Assembly (NCBI RefSeq): GCF_050876985.1
Contig: NZ_JBPAPP010000001.1
Source: Halopseudomonas sp002296055
GTDB lineage: Bacteria; Pseudomonadota; Gammaproteobacteria; Pseudomonadales; Pseudomonadaceae
Strand: one strand, 5' to 3'
Length of the DNA: 64,000 nt
The position numbers and the translations under genes were made by a program. Below are positions 23,004 to 31,980 of the stretch, one piece after another. Each line of letters starts with the position of its first letter. The first letter of the stretch is position 1. The notes below the pieces were generated by a model that saw only the letters and a list, made by a program, of their open reading frames with translations, was not told the DNA's origin and did not search any database.

Positions 23004-23870
23004 TCAGTTGCGACGGCTGTCGATGACGGCCTGCCAGGTGATGGCCTCTTCCTCGGCCGGTGGTTGGCTGCGGCGCTTTTCGGCGCTGCGGGCGATAAAC
23101 CAGCCGATCAGGGTAAAGATCGACACCGCCAGCAGAATCAGACTGGCGACCGCGTTGATTTCGGGCTTCACGCCAAGGCGTACGGCGGAGAAGACTTCCA
23201 TCGGCAGCGTGGTCGAGCCGGGGCCGGAAACAAAGCTGGCCAGTACCAGATCGTCCAGCGACAGGGTAAAGGACAGCAGCCAACCGGCGGCGATTGAGGG
23301 CGCAATCATCGGTACGGTGATCAGCAGGAAGGTTTTCCACGGCCGTGCACCGAGATCCATCGCCGCTTCTTCGACTGACTGATCCAGCTCGCCCAGACGT
23401 CCGCTGACCACCACCGCGACGTAGGCGGTACAGAAGGTCACGTGGGCGATCCAGATGGTCACCATGCCGCGTTCCGCCGGCCAGCCGACCAGTTGCGCCA
23501 TGGCCACGAACAGCAGCAGCAGCGACAGACCGGTGATCACCTCGGGCATTACCAGCGGCGCAGTCACCAGCCCGGAGAACAGGGTGCGGCCACGGAAGCG
23601 CTTGATGCGGGTCATCACAAAGGCTGCCAGGGTGCCCAGCGCCACCGCCGCGGTGGCGGTGAAGAAGGCAATCTGCAGACTGCGTTTGACCGAATTCATC
23701 AACTGGGTGTTGTCCAGCAGGCCAACGTACCAGTGCACCGACCAGCCGCCCCAGACGGTCACCAGACGCGAGGCGTTGAACGAGTAGATGACCAGAATGA
23801 TCATCGGCAGGTAGATGAAGATCAGGCCCAGCCAGAGCATGACGGTGGAGAAGTTGGGACGCTTACTCAT
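23004..23870 (-). CDS. spuH: Polyamine ABC transporter permease
   Basis: A 288-residue PotC/PotI-type permease with about six membrane helices. The EAA loop that contacts the ATPase is visible as EEAAMDLGARPWKTFLLITVP. It forms the inner-membrane channel with SpuG for putrescine/spermidine import. Its ATG overlaps the spuG stop by four bases, indicating coupled translation. It is the last gene of the operon. Confidence 0.93.
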   Translation of the reverse strand: MSKRPNFSTVMLWLGLIFIYLPMIILVIYSFNASRLVTVWGGWSVHWYVGLLDNTQLMNSVKRSLQIAFFTATAAVALGTLAAFVMTRIKRFRGRTLFSGLVTAPLVMPEVITGLSLLLLFVAMAQLVGWPAERGMVTIWIAHVTFCTAYVAVVVSGRLGELDQSVEEAAMDLGARPWKTFLLITVPMIAPSIAAGWLLSFTLSLDDLVLASFVSGPGSTTLPMEVFSAVRLGVKPEINAVASLILLAVSIFTLIGWFIARSAEKRRSQPPAEEEAITWQAVIDSRRN

Positions 23871-24766
23871 GACTTCTTCTCCATTTCCTTGGCCTGGTTG
23901 TAGTGGAACAGCACCAACGGCACGATCAGGATCACCAGCATGACAATCGCCAGCGCCGAGGCCACCGGCCAGTCGCGGTTATTGAAGAATTCCTGCCACA
24001 GCACCTTGCCGATCATCAGGGTTTCCGGGCCGCCCAGCAGCTCGGGAATCACGAACTCGCCGACCACCGGGATAAACACCAGCATGGAGCCAGCGATGAT
24101 GCCGGTTTTGGACAGCGGCACGGTGATGCTCCAGAACGCCTTGATCTTGCCGGCGCCCAGGTCCATGGCGGCTTCCAGCAGGCTGTGATCGTGCTTGACC
24201 AGGTTGGCGTACAGCGGCAGCACCATAAAGGGCAGGTAGGCGTAAACCACGCCGATGTAGACCGCGGTGTTGGTGTTGAGAATCTGCAGCGGCTCGCTGA
24301 TCAGGCCGATGCCCATGAGCACCGAGTTGAGCAGGCCGTTGTTGCTGAGAATGCCCATCCAGGCGTAGACGCGGATGAGGATCGCGGTCCAGGTCGGCAT
24401 CATCACCAGCAGCAGATAAACCAACTGCTTTTCCTTGGGCGCACGGGCGATGGCATAGGCCATCGGATAGCCCAGCAGCAGGCAGATCAGGGTCGAGAAG
24501 AAGGCGATCTTCAGCGAGCCCAGATAGGCCGACAGGTAGAGGCCGTCCTGGCTGAGGAAAATGTAGTTGCCGAGGTTCAGAACGACATTGAGCTTCTGCT
24601 CGACGTACTGAAAAATCGGCTGATAGGGCGGAATGGCGATCGCGGCTTCCGAGAAGCTGATCTTCAGCACGATGGCGAAGGGCAGCAGGAAGAACAGGAA
24701 CAGCCAGAGATACGGGACGCTGATGACCCAGAAGCGCCCGGGCGGTGTCAGGCGTGGCATTTTCAT
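23867..24766 (-). CDS. spuG: Polyamine ABC transporter permease
   Basis: A 299-residue PotB/PotH-type permease. A long first helix (about 13-34) precedes YLGSLKIAFFSTLICLLLGYP, and the EAA loop LLEAAMDLGAGKIKAFWSITVP is present. It pairs with SpuH and is energised by SpuF. ATGA overlaps join it to spuF upstream and spuH downstream, so the three import genes form a tightly coupled block. Confidence 0.93.
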   Translation of the reverse strand: MKMPRLTPPGRFWVISVPYLWLFLFFLLPFAIVLKISFSEAAIAIPPYQPIFQYVEQKLNVVLNLGNYIFLSQDGLYLSAYLGSLKIAFFSTLICLLLGYPMAYAIARAPKEKQLVYLLLVMMPTWTAILIRVYAWMGILSNNGLLNSVLMGIGLISEPLQILNTNTAVYIGVVYAYLPFMVLPLYANLVKHDHSLLEAAMDLGAGKIKAFWSITVPLSKTGIIAGSMLVFIPVVGEFVIPELLGGPETLMIGKVLWQEFFNNRDWPVASALAIVMLVILIVPLVLFHYNQAKEMEKKS

Positions 24767-25899
24767 GAGTGCAGAATGACCCCGCTGTCGTCATCCCAGC
24801 TGATGTAGACCTCGTCGTCCCAGGTGGGGCGGGGCAGCCGGCGTTCGGAGTTGGCAAAGAAGGCTTGTACCAGCTTGCCGCTGTCGAGCTTGATGTAATA
24901 CACCGAGTGACCGCCCAGGTAGGCGATATCGTGCACCACCCCGTGGGAGCTGTTGTGCTCGCCCTCGGGCTTCTCGGCGCTGACCCAGACCTTTTCCGGG
25001 CGCAGGGCGTAGATGATGTTCTTGTCCTGGGCGCGGGTGGTGATGCCGTGGCCGACGTAAATCGGCTTGTCCAGGCAGTCACACTGAATGATCGCGTGGT
25101 CTTCCATGTCGGCGGTGATTTCGCCTTCAAAGATGTTCACGCTGCCAATGAATTCGGCGACGTGGCGGCTGACCGGGCTTTCGTAAATATCCATCGGTGT
25201 GCCGACCTGGGCAATCCAGCCCTGATGCATGATGGCGATGCGCTGGGCCATGGTCATGGCCTCTTCCTGATCGTGGGTCACCATGATGCAGGTCACGCCA
25301 ACGCGCTCGATAATCTCGACCAGTTCCAGTTGCATCTGGGTGCGCAGCTTCTTGTCCAGGGCGCCCATAGGCTCATCGAGCAGCAGCACCTTAGGCCGCT
25401 TGGCCAGCGAGCGAGCCAAGGCAACGCGCTGGCGTTGGCCGCCGGATAGCTGGTCCGGTTTGCGGCGTGCGTATTCGGTCATGTGCACCAGCTTGAGCAT
25501 TTCCTGCACGCGGGCGGTAATTTCGGCCTTGGGCAGTTTGTCCTGCTTGAGGCCAAAGGCGATGTTCTGCTCGACCGTCATGTGCGGAAACAGCGCGTAG
25601 GACTGGAACATCATGTTGATCGGGCGTTCGTACGGCGGCAGGTCGGTGATGTCCTGACCGTCCAGCAGCACGCGGCCTTCGCTGGGGCGTTCGAAGCCGG
25701 CGAGGATACGCAGCAGCGTTGATTTGCCCGAGCCCGAGCCGCCAAGCAGGGCGAAGATTTCGCCACGATTGATGCTCAGGCTGACGTCATCGACTGCCAG
25801 CGCCTCATCGAAGCGCTTGCTGATGCGCTCAATCTTCACAAAGTCATTGGGCTCGGCCTTGGCCATCGCCTGTTTCATGGCTCCTGCTGCACCAACCAT
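24763..25899 (-). CDS. spuF: Polyamine ABC transporter ATP-binding protein
   Basis: A 378-residue PotA/PotG-type ATPase. Walker A is LLGGSGSGKSTLLR, the signature is QLSGGQRQRVALARSLA, Walker B is VLLLDEPMGALD, and the switch His is in VTHDQEEA. The C-terminal TOBE-type regulatory domain (about residues 270-378) includes ALRPEKVWVS. It powers the SpuG/SpuH channel. ATG 25899 follows GGAGAG. The gap to spuE upstream holds a strong hairpin, so its expression may be lower than that of the binding proteins. Confidence 0.94.
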   Translation of the reverse strand: MVGAAGAMKQAMAKAEPNDFVKIERISKRFDEALAVDDVSLSINRGEIFALLGGSGSGKSTLLRILAGFERPSEGRVLLDGQDITDLPPYERPINMMFQSYALFPHMTVEQNIAFGLKQDKLPKAEITARVQEMLKLVHMTEYARRKPDQLSGGQRQRVALARSLAKRPKVLLLDEPMGALDKKLRTQMQLELVEIIERVGVTCIMVTHDQEEAMTMAQRIAIMHQGWIAQVGTPMDIYESPVSRHVAEFIGSVNIFEGEITADMEDHAIIQCDCLDKPIYVGHGITTRAQDKNIIYALRPEKVWVSAEKPEGEHNSSHGVVHDIAYLGGHSVYYIKLDSGKLVQAFFANSERRLPRPTWDDEVYISWDDDSGVILHS

Positions 25900-26000
25900 A
25901 GGTCTCTCCGAATATCATTCCACCGCTGCGGTCTGAGCCGCATGCTTGCATTGGGACAGGTGCCGGGCACCGGTCTGACGGGCTACTGCCGATTCAACAA

Positions 26001-26022
26001 GGGGCTGTCCGTGGACAGCCCC
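26001..26022 (-). promoter_or_regulatory. Perfect 10-bp hairpin between spuE and spuF
   Basis: GGGGCTGTCC pairs with GGACAGCCCC around GT, eight bases beyond the spuE stop codon. The minus strand continues TTGTTGAAT. It probably works as a partial terminator and 3'-end stabiliser that raises binding-protein mRNA over the membrane components. Confidence 0.6.
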
Positions 26023-26030
26023 CTGGGGTA

Positions 26031-27134
26031 TTACCGACCGGACTTGATACGGCTCCAGGTGCGGGTCATCAGGCGCTGCGCCGACATTGGACGCGGCACG
26101 TTGACGTACAGGCGCTCGAGCACTTCGTCGGTCGGGTAGATGGCTGCATCGTTGCGAATCTCCGGGTCAACCAGCTCGTCGGACGCCTTGTTCGGGTTGG
26201 CGTAGGCGACGTAGTCGGTGATCGGCGCAATCACATCCGGACGCAGGATGTAGTTGATGAAGGCGTGGGCGTTGTCGGCGTTTGGCGCATCCTTGGGAAT
26301 GGCCATCATGTCGAACCACAGGGCGGTGCCTTCTTTCGGAATGATGTAGTTGATGTCGACACCATTCTCGGCTTCCTCGGCGCGATAGGCTGCCTGGAAG
26401 ACATCGCCGGAGTAGCCGGCGGCTACGCAGATGTCGCCGTTAGCCAGGTCGGAGATGTAGCGCGAGGAGTGGAAATAGGTAATGTGCGGACGCACGGCCA
26501 GCAGTAGCTCTTCAGCCTTTTTCAGGTCGTCGGCGCTGGTGCTGTTCGGGTCCAGGCCCAGGTAGCTGAGCGCAGAGGGCAGCATTTCGTCGGCGGAGTC
26601 CAGCATGGTCAGGCCGCAGCTGCTGAGTTTGCTGGCGTACTGCGGATCAAAGATCAGGGCCCAGGAATCCAGCGGCGCGTCGTCGCCCAGCACTTCCTTC
26701 ACCTTGTCGACGTTGTAGCCAATGCCGTTGGTGCCCCACAGGTAGGGGATGGAGTGCTTGCTGCCCGGGTCGATGCTTTCCATTTGCTTCATCAACTCGG
26801 GGTTGAGGTTGCTCATGTTCGGCAGCTTGCTGTGGTCCAGCTCCATGTAAACGCCGGCCTGCACCTGCTTGGTCAGGAAGTTGTTAGTGGGCACCACGAT
26901 GTCAAAGCCGGAATTGCCGGTCAGCAGCTTGGCGTCGACCACTTCGTTGGCGTCGTACACGTCGTAGGTCACCTTGATGCCGGTTTCCTGTTCGAAGTTG
27001 GCAATGGTGTCCTCGGCGATATAGTCCGACCAGTTGTAAATGTTCAGCTTGCCGTCGGCTTGCGCAGTCACGGCGCCGCCCAGCAGGGTGGCAGTGGTCA
27101 GGGCGAGCAGTGACCGTTGCATCGATTGCTTCAT
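26031..27134 (-). CDS. spuE: Polyamine periplasmic binding protein
   Basis: A 367-residue PotF-family solute-binding protein with a signal peptide (residues 1-26, cut after TAQA). The start of the mature chain, KLNIYNWSDYIAEDTIANFE, is diagnostic, as are FDIVVPTNNFLTKQVQAGVY, YLWGTNGIGYN and WFDMMAIPKDAPNADNAHAF. In P. aeruginosa the gene at this operon position binds mainly spermidine; specificity here is inferred from synteny. It is a close paralogue of the preceding gene, reflecting a tandem duplication. Confidence 0.93.
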   Translation of the reverse strand: MKQSMQRSLLALTTATLLGGAVTAQADGKLNIYNWSDYIAEDTIANFEQETGIKVTYDVYDANEVVDAKLLTGNSGFDIVVPTNNFLTKQVQAGVYMELDHSKLPNMSNLNPELMKQMESIDPGSKHSIPYLWGTNGIGYNVDKVKEVLGDDAPLDSWALIFDPQYASKLSSCGLTMLDSADEMLPSALSYLGLDPNSTSADDLKKAEELLLAVRPHITYFHSSRYISDLANGDICVAAGYSGDVFQAAYRAEEAENGVDINYIIPKEGTALWFDMMAIPKDAPNADNAHAFINYILRPDVIAPITDYVAYANPNKASDELVDPEIRNDAAIYPTDEVLERLYVNVPRPMSAQRLMTRTWSRIKSGR

Positions 27135-27183
27135 GGTGTCTCCTAAAGGCAGAGGTGCCAGAGGTAAGTGCTGCGATTGATCT

Positions 27184-27211
27184 GGCCGGCGCAGGGAGAC
27201 TGCAGCCGGCC
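27184..27211 (-). promoter_or_regulatory. Hairpin between spuD and spuE
   Basis: GGCCGGC-GCAG pairs with CTGC-A-GCCGGCC around GGAGA, with one bulged A. It lies in the 102-base gap between the two binding-protein genes. Confidence 0.55.
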
Positions 27212-27236
27212 GCTTGTTATTACCGTCTTGTCTGCG

Positions 27237-28334
27237 TTACTGACCGGATTTCACGCGCGTCCAGACGCGGGTCCGGGTGCGTTCGATGTTGGCCGGCAGC
27301 TCCGCCAGAGTAAAGAGTTTGGCCAGGGTCTCGTCGCTGGGGTAAACGCCCGGGTCGGTGAGCACGCTTTCGTCAATCATCGACTTGGAAGCCTGGTTGC
27401 CGTTGGCATAGGCCACGTAGTTGGAGATATCGGCGATCACCTCGGGGCGCAGAATATAATCCATAAACGCGTAGGCGTTATCGACATTTTTTGCGTCCTT
27501 GGGAATGGCCATCATATCGAACCACATGGCGGCGCCTTCCTTGGGAATCACGTACTTCACTTCGACCCCGTTTTCCGCTTCATCGGCGCGCGCGGCGGCC
27601 TGCAGAATGTCGCCGGACCAGCCCACTGCGACGCATATATCGCCGTTAGCCAGGTCGGTGATGAACTTGGAGGAATGGAAGTAGGTAATGTGCGGGCGCA
27701 CGCTCATCAGCAGTTCCTGCGCCTTGGGATAGTCCTCAGCGCTGCTGCTGTTCGGGTCCAGGCCCAGGTAGAAGAGCGCGGAGGGGATGATCTCGGCCGG
27801 CGCATCAAGGAAGGCTACGCCGCAGGAGGCCAGCTTCTCCATGTTTTCCGGCTTGAATACCAGATCCCAGGAGTTGACCGGCGCATCTTCACCCAGCACG
27901 GCTTTGACCTTCTCCGGGTTGTAGCCGATGCCGGTGGTGCCCCACAGGTAGGGGAAGGCGTACTGGTTGCCCGGGTCGTTGGTCTCCAGGGCGCGCAGCA
28001 GGGTTGGGTCCAGGTTTTCCCAGTTCGGCAGTTTGCTGCGGTCCAGCGGCATGAAGGCGCCGGCTTTGATCTGCTTGCCGAGGAACTGGTTGGAGGGCAC
28101 TACAATGTCGAATCCGGAGCTGCCCGAGAGCAGTTTGGCTTCCAGTACCTCGTTGCTGTCGAAGACGTCATAGACCGGGCGAATGCCGCTAGCCTCCTGG
28201 AAGTTGTCCAGGGTGTCTTCGGCGATGTAGTCCGACCAGTTGTAGACGTTAACCACCTCTTCTGCCTGCGCCGCTGCGCTGATGGATACAGCCGTCGCAG
28301 TCGCCAGCAGTGTCTTGCCCAGATGCTTCATCAT
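27237..28334 (-). CDS. spuD: Polyamine periplasmic binding protein
   Basis: A 365-residue PotF-family protein with a Sec signal (about 1-25, cut after AAAQA). Characteristic blocks are VNVYNWSDYIAEDTLDNFQ, FDIVVPSNQFLGKQIKAGAF, YLWGTTGIGYNPEKVKAVLG and WFDMMAIPKDAKNVDNAYAF. The P. aeruginosa gene at this position binds putrescine and spermidine. The start was set at 28334, where GGAGAG lies eight bases upstream of two consecutive ATG codons; a longer frame from 28421 adds a non-signal extension. Confidence 0.93.
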   Translation of the reverse strand: MMKHLGKTLLATATAVSISAAAQAEEVVNVYNWSDYIAEDTLDNFQEASGIRPVYDVFDSNEVLEAKLLSGSSGFDIVVPSNQFLGKQIKAGAFMPLDRSKLPNWENLDPTLLRALETNDPGNQYAFPYLWGTTGIGYNPEKVKAVLGEDAPVNSWDLVFKPENMEKLASCGVAFLDAPAEIIPSALFYLGLDPNSSSAEDYPKAQELLMSVRPHITYFHSSKFITDLANGDICVAVGWSGDILQAAARADEAENGVEVKYVIPKEGAAMWFDMMAIPKDAKNVDNAYAFMDYILRPEVIADISNYVAYANGNQASKSMIDESVLTDPGVYPSDETLAKLFTLAELPANIERTRTRVWTRVKSGQ

Positions 28335-28411
28335 CGTTTCAACTCTCCATCCATTGTTTGGAAACGCGGTGGTGGGGCACGGGTGGCGCCCCGACGCAGT
28401 CAAGCGCCCTG

Positions 28412-28433
28412 TGGCCAGCATAGCCGCTGGCCA
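28412..28433 (-). promoter_or_regulatory. Hairpin between spuC and spuD
   Basis: TGGCCAGC (28412-28419) pairs perfectly with GCTGGCCA (28426-28433) around ATAGCC, nine bases beyond the spuC stop codon. Confidence 0.55.
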
Positions 28434-28442
28434 GCAGCCGTG

Positions 28443-29807
28443 TCAGACGCCCAGTTGCTCGGCCACCTGATCCAGCACCGTCCAGGCCTTGTCGACCAGC
28501 TCGTCGATCTCGCTGCGGCTGATGACCAGCGGCGGCGACATAATCATGGTGTCACCCACCGCGCGCATGACCAGACCGTTGGCGACACAGAGATCGCGAC
28601 ACAAGGTGCCGACGCTGCCCTTGTCCGGGAAGCGTTCCCGGGTGGCCTTGTCTTTGACCAGCTCGATGGCGCCGAGCAGGCCTACACCGCGTACTTCACC
28701 TACCAGGCGATGCTCTGCCAGGCCGGCGATTTTCTCCTGCAAATACGGTGCCGCTTCTTCGCGAACATACTCGACGATCTTTTCGTCGCGCATGATGCGC
28801 AGGTTTTCCAGGCCAACGGCCGCTGAGGCCGGGTGCCCGGAATAGGTGTAACCGTGATAGAACTCGCCGCCGTGCTCGACCATGGTTTCGACCACACGAT
28901 CACTGACAATCACGCCGCCCATCGGCAGGTAGCCGGAGGTCATGCCTTTGGCAATCGGCATCAGGTCGGGCTTGAGATCGTAGTGCTGACTGGCGAACCA
29001 TTGGCCGGTGCGACCGAAGCCGCAGATGACTTCGTCGATCACCAGCAGGATGTCGTACTTGGCGATGATGCGCTTGATCTCCGGCCAGTAGGTGTCCGGC
29101 GGAATGATCACGCCGCCGGCGCCCTGGATCGGCTCGGCAATAAAGGCGCCGACCTGATCGATACCCAGCTCCTGGATCTTGGCTTCGAGCTGCTGCGCGG
29201 CCCAGATGCCGAACTCGTCCGGCGTCATGTCACCGCCTTCGCCGTACCAGTAAGGCTGCGGGATGTGCACGATGCCGGGGATTGGCAGGTCACCTTGTTC
29301 GTGCATCACCGACATGCCGCCGAGGCTGGCGCCAGCCACGGTGGAGCCGTGGTAGCCGTTGACGCGGCTGATGATGGTTTTCTTGCTGGGCTTGCCCTTG
29401 AGATCCCAGTAGCGGCGCACCATACGCAGCACGGTGTCGTTGGACTCGGAGCCTGAGCCGGTGAAGAACACGTGGTTCATATGCTCAGGGGCGACCTCGG
29501 CAATCGCCTTGGCCAGCTCGATGGCCGGCGGGTTGGTGCACTGGAAGAAGCTGTTGTAGTAAGGCAGCTGGAGCATCTGCTTGTACGCCGCTTCTGCCAG
29601 CTCGTTGCGACCATAGCCGATGTTCACACACCACAGGCCAGCCATGCCGTCGAGTACCTTGTTGCCCTCGCTGTCCCACAGGTAGACCCCTTCGGCGCGC
29701 TCGATGATGCGCGTGCCGCGCTCGCCCAGCTCCTTGTGGTCGGTAAAGGGGTGCAGATAGTGGGCGGCGTCCATGGCTTGCAGGGCGGCGGTGTTATGTG
29801 TGCTCAT
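28443..29807 (-). CDS. spuC: Polyamine:pyruvate aminotransferase
   Basis: A 454-residue class III PLP aminotransferase that moves an amino group from putrescine (and other polyamines) to pyruvate, giving 4-aminobutyraldehyde and alanine. Visible motifs are LDGMAGLWCVNIGYGR near the N terminus, FFTGSGSESNDT, and LLVIDEVICGFGRTGQWF with the PLP Asp. The Schiff-base Lys lies in LMPIAKGMTSGYLPMG. Length and sequence match Pseudomonas SpuC. It sits between spuB and the binding proteins, flanked by hairpins on both sides. Confidence 0.94.
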   Translation of the reverse strand: MSTHNTAALQAMDAAHYLHPFTDHKELGERGTRIIERAEGVYLWDSEGNKVLDGMAGLWCVNIGYGRNELAEAAYKQMLQLPYYNSFFQCTNPPAIELAKAIAEVAPEHMNHVFFTGSGSESNDTVLRMVRRYWDLKGKPSKKTIISRVNGYHGSTVAGASLGGMSVMHEQGDLPIPGIVHIPQPYWYGEGGDMTPDEFGIWAAQQLEAKIQELGIDQVGAFIAEPIQGAGGVIIPPDTYWPEIKRIIAKYDILLVIDEVICGFGRTGQWFASQHYDLKPDLMPIAKGMTSGYLPMGGVIVSDRVVETMVEHGGEFYHGYTYSGHPASAAVGLENLRIMRDEKIVEYVREEAAPYLQEKIAGLAEHRLVGEVRGVGLLGAIELVKDKATRERFPDKGSVGTLCRDLCVANGLVMRAVGDTMIMSPPLVISRSEIDELVDKAWTVLDQVAEQLGV

Positions 29808-29829
29808 GCGGTACTCCGATATCCGTAAG

Positions 29830-29849
29830 GTCGCTGCCGGGGCAGCGAC
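29830..29849 (-). promoter_or_regulatory. Hairpin between spuB and spuC
   Basis: GTCGCTGCC pairs perfectly with GGCAGCGAC around GG, in the 57-base gap between spuB and spuC and 22 bases upstream of the spuC start codon. Confidence 0.55.
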
Positions 29850-29864
29850 GGTGTCAGGGCGGGC

Positions 29865-31211
29865 TCAGACAGACAGCAGTAGGAACTCGCGTTCCCAGGA
29901 GCTGATCACCCGTTTGTAGTTTTCGTGCTCGGCGCGCTTGACGGCCACATAGCCGCGGCAGAACTTGCTGCCCAGCACCGCTTCCACGTCGCGGCATTGC
30001 TCCATGCGCTCCAGTGCCGACTCGATGGTCAGCGGCAGGCGCAGGTTGCGGCGCTCGTAGGCGCGGCCCTTGACCGGCGCCGAGGGCGAAATCTGGTTTT
30101 CCATGCCGAGGTAGCCGCACAGCAGGCTGGCGGCGATGGCGATGTAGGGGTTGGCGTCGGCGCCTGGCAGGCGGTTCTCAACCCGGCGGTTCTGCGGGTT
30201 GGAGTCCGGTACGCGCAGGCCTGCGGTGCGGTTCTCTTCGCCCCATTCCACGTTGACCGGTGCCGAGGTGTCCGGCAGAAAGCGGCGGAACGAGTTGACG
30301 TTAGGGGCGAACAGCGGCAACACCTCGGGGATGTAGCGCTGCAGGCCGCCGATGTGCTGCAGGAACAGCTCGCTCATGCTGCCGTCGTCGTTGGAGAAGA
30401 TGTTCTTGCCAGTCTTGGTATCGACGATGCTCTGGTGCAGGTGCATGGCACTGCCCGGCTCGTTGGTAATCGGCTTGGCCATAAAGGTGGCGGTCATGTC
30501 GTGCTTGAGCGCCGCCTCACGCATGGTGCGCTTGAACACCTGAATCTGGTCGGCCAGATGCAGCGGGTCGCCGTGACGGAAGTTGATTTCCATCTGCGCG
30601 GTGCCTTCTTCGTGGATCAGGGTATCCAGATCCAGCCCTTGCGCTTCGCACCAGTCGTACATGTCCTCGAACAGCGGATCGAATTCGTTGGCGGCATCAA
30701 TGGAGAAGGACTGACGGCCGGTTTCCTGGCGACCGGAGCGGCCAATCGGCGGCTGCAGCGGCAGGTCTGGGTCTTCGTTGCGGCGGGTCAGGTAAAACTC
30801 CATTTCTGGCGCGACAATCGGCTTCCAGCCTTTCTTCTGGTACAGCTTGAGGACGGTTTTCAGCACGTTGCGTGGCGACATCTCGATGGGGTTGCCCATC
30901 TTGTCGAAGCAGTCGTGGATGATCTGCGCAGTTGGCTCCAGCGCCCACGGCACGGTGAACATGGCGGTCTCGTCCGGCTTGCAGATCATGTCGATGTCGG
31001 CCGGGTCGAGCAGGTCGTAATAGATGTCGTCTTCTACATAGTCGCCGGTTACCGACTGCAGCAAGATGCTCTCGGGCAGGCGCATGCCCTTTTCCGAGAT
31101 GAATTTCATGGTGGGCGCGATCTTGCCGCGGGCAATACCGGTCAGGTCGCTGACCATGCATTCCACTTCGGTAATCTTGTTTTCTTTCAGCCAGCTTTCA
31201 ATCTTGTTCAT
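29865..31211 (-). CDS. spuB: Glutamine synthetase-like gamma-glutamylpolyamine synthetase
   Basis: A 448-residue GSIII/PuuA-type ligase that joins glutamate to an amine using ATP. Visible motifs are VSDLTGIARGKIAP, the metal/ATP region VAPEMEFYLTRR, FRHGDPLHLADQ, and the Glu/amine site MAKPITNEPGSAMHLHQSI with NVNSFRRFLP, NRTAGLRVP and RRVENRLPGADANPYIAIAA. In Pseudomonas polyamine catabolism, members of this family glutamylate putrescine or other mono- and diamines. ATG 31211 follows a GAGG ribosome site; a longer frame from 31238 was rejected. The gene is eight bases from spuA. Confidence 0.92.
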   Translation of the reverse strand: MNKIESWLKENKITEVECMVSDLTGIARGKIAPTMKFISEKGMRLPESILLQSVTGDYVEDDIYYDLLDPADIDMICKPDETAMFTVPWALEPTAQIIHDCFDKMGNPIEMSPRNVLKTVLKLYQKKGWKPIVAPEMEFYLTRRNEDPDLPLQPPIGRSGRQETGRQSFSIDAANEFDPLFEDMYDWCEAQGLDLDTLIHEEGTAQMEINFRHGDPLHLADQIQVFKRTMREAALKHDMTATFMAKPITNEPGSAMHLHQSIVDTKTGKNIFSNDDGSMSELFLQHIGGLQRYIPEVLPLFAPNVNSFRRFLPDTSAPVNVEWGEENRTAGLRVPDSNPQNRRVENRLPGADANPYIAIAASLLCGYLGMENQISPSAPVKGRAYERRNLRLPLTIESALERMEQCRDVEAVLGSKFCRGYVAVKRAEHENYKRVISSWEREFLLLSV

Positions 31212-31218
31212 AACCGCC

Positions 31219-31980
31219 TCAGGGTTGCCGCGACGCACGGGCCCGGCAGGCGTTGCCGAACGCCTGGAAAATCGACAGGTAGAGCGCGTTGCTACGGACC
31301 TGCCATTCGGGGTGCCACTGTACGCCGAGGGCGAATTGGGTTGCCTGGCTGACCGAGAAGGCCTCGATCAGTCCATCGGGTGCTGTCGCTTCAGGCTGCA
31401 GACCGGGTGCCAGTGTAGCTACTCCCTGGGTATGCAGGGAATTGACCTGGGCCGAACTGCAGCCTGCGATCTGGTGAAGCAACCCCCCGGGCTCAAAGCG
31501 AACCTCATGGGCCGGGCCGTACTGGACCTCGACCGGCTGCGTCTTGTCTTCGCGGTGTTCGATATATCCACCCACCTCATGCAGCCGCTGGTGCAGGGTG
31601 CCGCCAAAGGCCACGTTCATTTCCTGAAAGCCGCGGCAGATGCCGAGTACCGGTACGCCCTGGTCGATGGCCTGGCGAATCAGCGGCAGGGTGGTGGCGT
31701 CACGCTTGGGGTCATGCTTGGTGCCCTCGGCGCTCGCTGGGCCCTGGTAATGGTGGGGTTCGACGTTGGAGGGCGAGCCGGTAAACAGGATGCCGTCCAG
31801 CAACGTCAGTAGCTGTGCGCTGTCCAGGCGCTCGCCCAGGGCCGGAATCAGCAGCGGCAAGCCGTCCGCGCCGTCAACGACGCCGAGAATGTATTTCTCG
31901 CCGACGATGTTGAAGGGGTGGAGGCCGAGCTGCTCGGAGCAGCAGACGATACCGATGACGGGCTTGCGAGCGATGGACAT
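31219..31980 (-). CDS. spuA: Gamma-glutamyl-gamma-aminobutyrate hydrolase (class I glutamine amidotransferase fold)
   Basis: A 253-residue PuuD-type peptidase that releases GABA (or the corresponding amino acid) and glutamate from the gamma-glutamyl intermediate. The catalytic triad is Cys115 in VLGICRGFQEMN and His223/Glu225 in GVQWHPEW. LFTGSPSNVEPHHY is a family signature. ATG 31980 was chosen (GGAAG upstream); the longer frame starting at 32070 reads into the AT-rich promoter region. It is the first gene of the spuA-H operon. Confidence 0.92.
   Translation of the reverse strand: MSIARKPVIGIVCCSEQLGLHPFNIVGEKYILGVVDGADGLPLLIPALGERLDSAQLLTLLDGILFTGSPSNVEPHHYQGPASAEGTKHDPKRDATTLPLIRQAIDQGVPVLGICRGFQEMNVAFGGTLHQRLHEVGGYIEHREDKTQPVEVQYGPAHEVRFEPGGLLHQIAGCSSAQVNSLHTQGVATLAPGLQPEATAPDGLIEAFSVSQATQFALGVQWHPEWQVRSNALYLSIFQAFGNACRARASRQP

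Noticed and set aside
27168..28826. Open frame of 552 codons on the plus strand opposite spuD and spuC
   Set aside because: The minus-strand genes have signal peptide, family motifs and ribosome sites; the plus-strand frame has none of these and spans two genes.
29925..31352. Open frame of 475 codons on the plus strand opposite spuB
   Set aside because: It mirrors spuB in a codon-phase shadow frame and has no recognisable domain or ribosome site.
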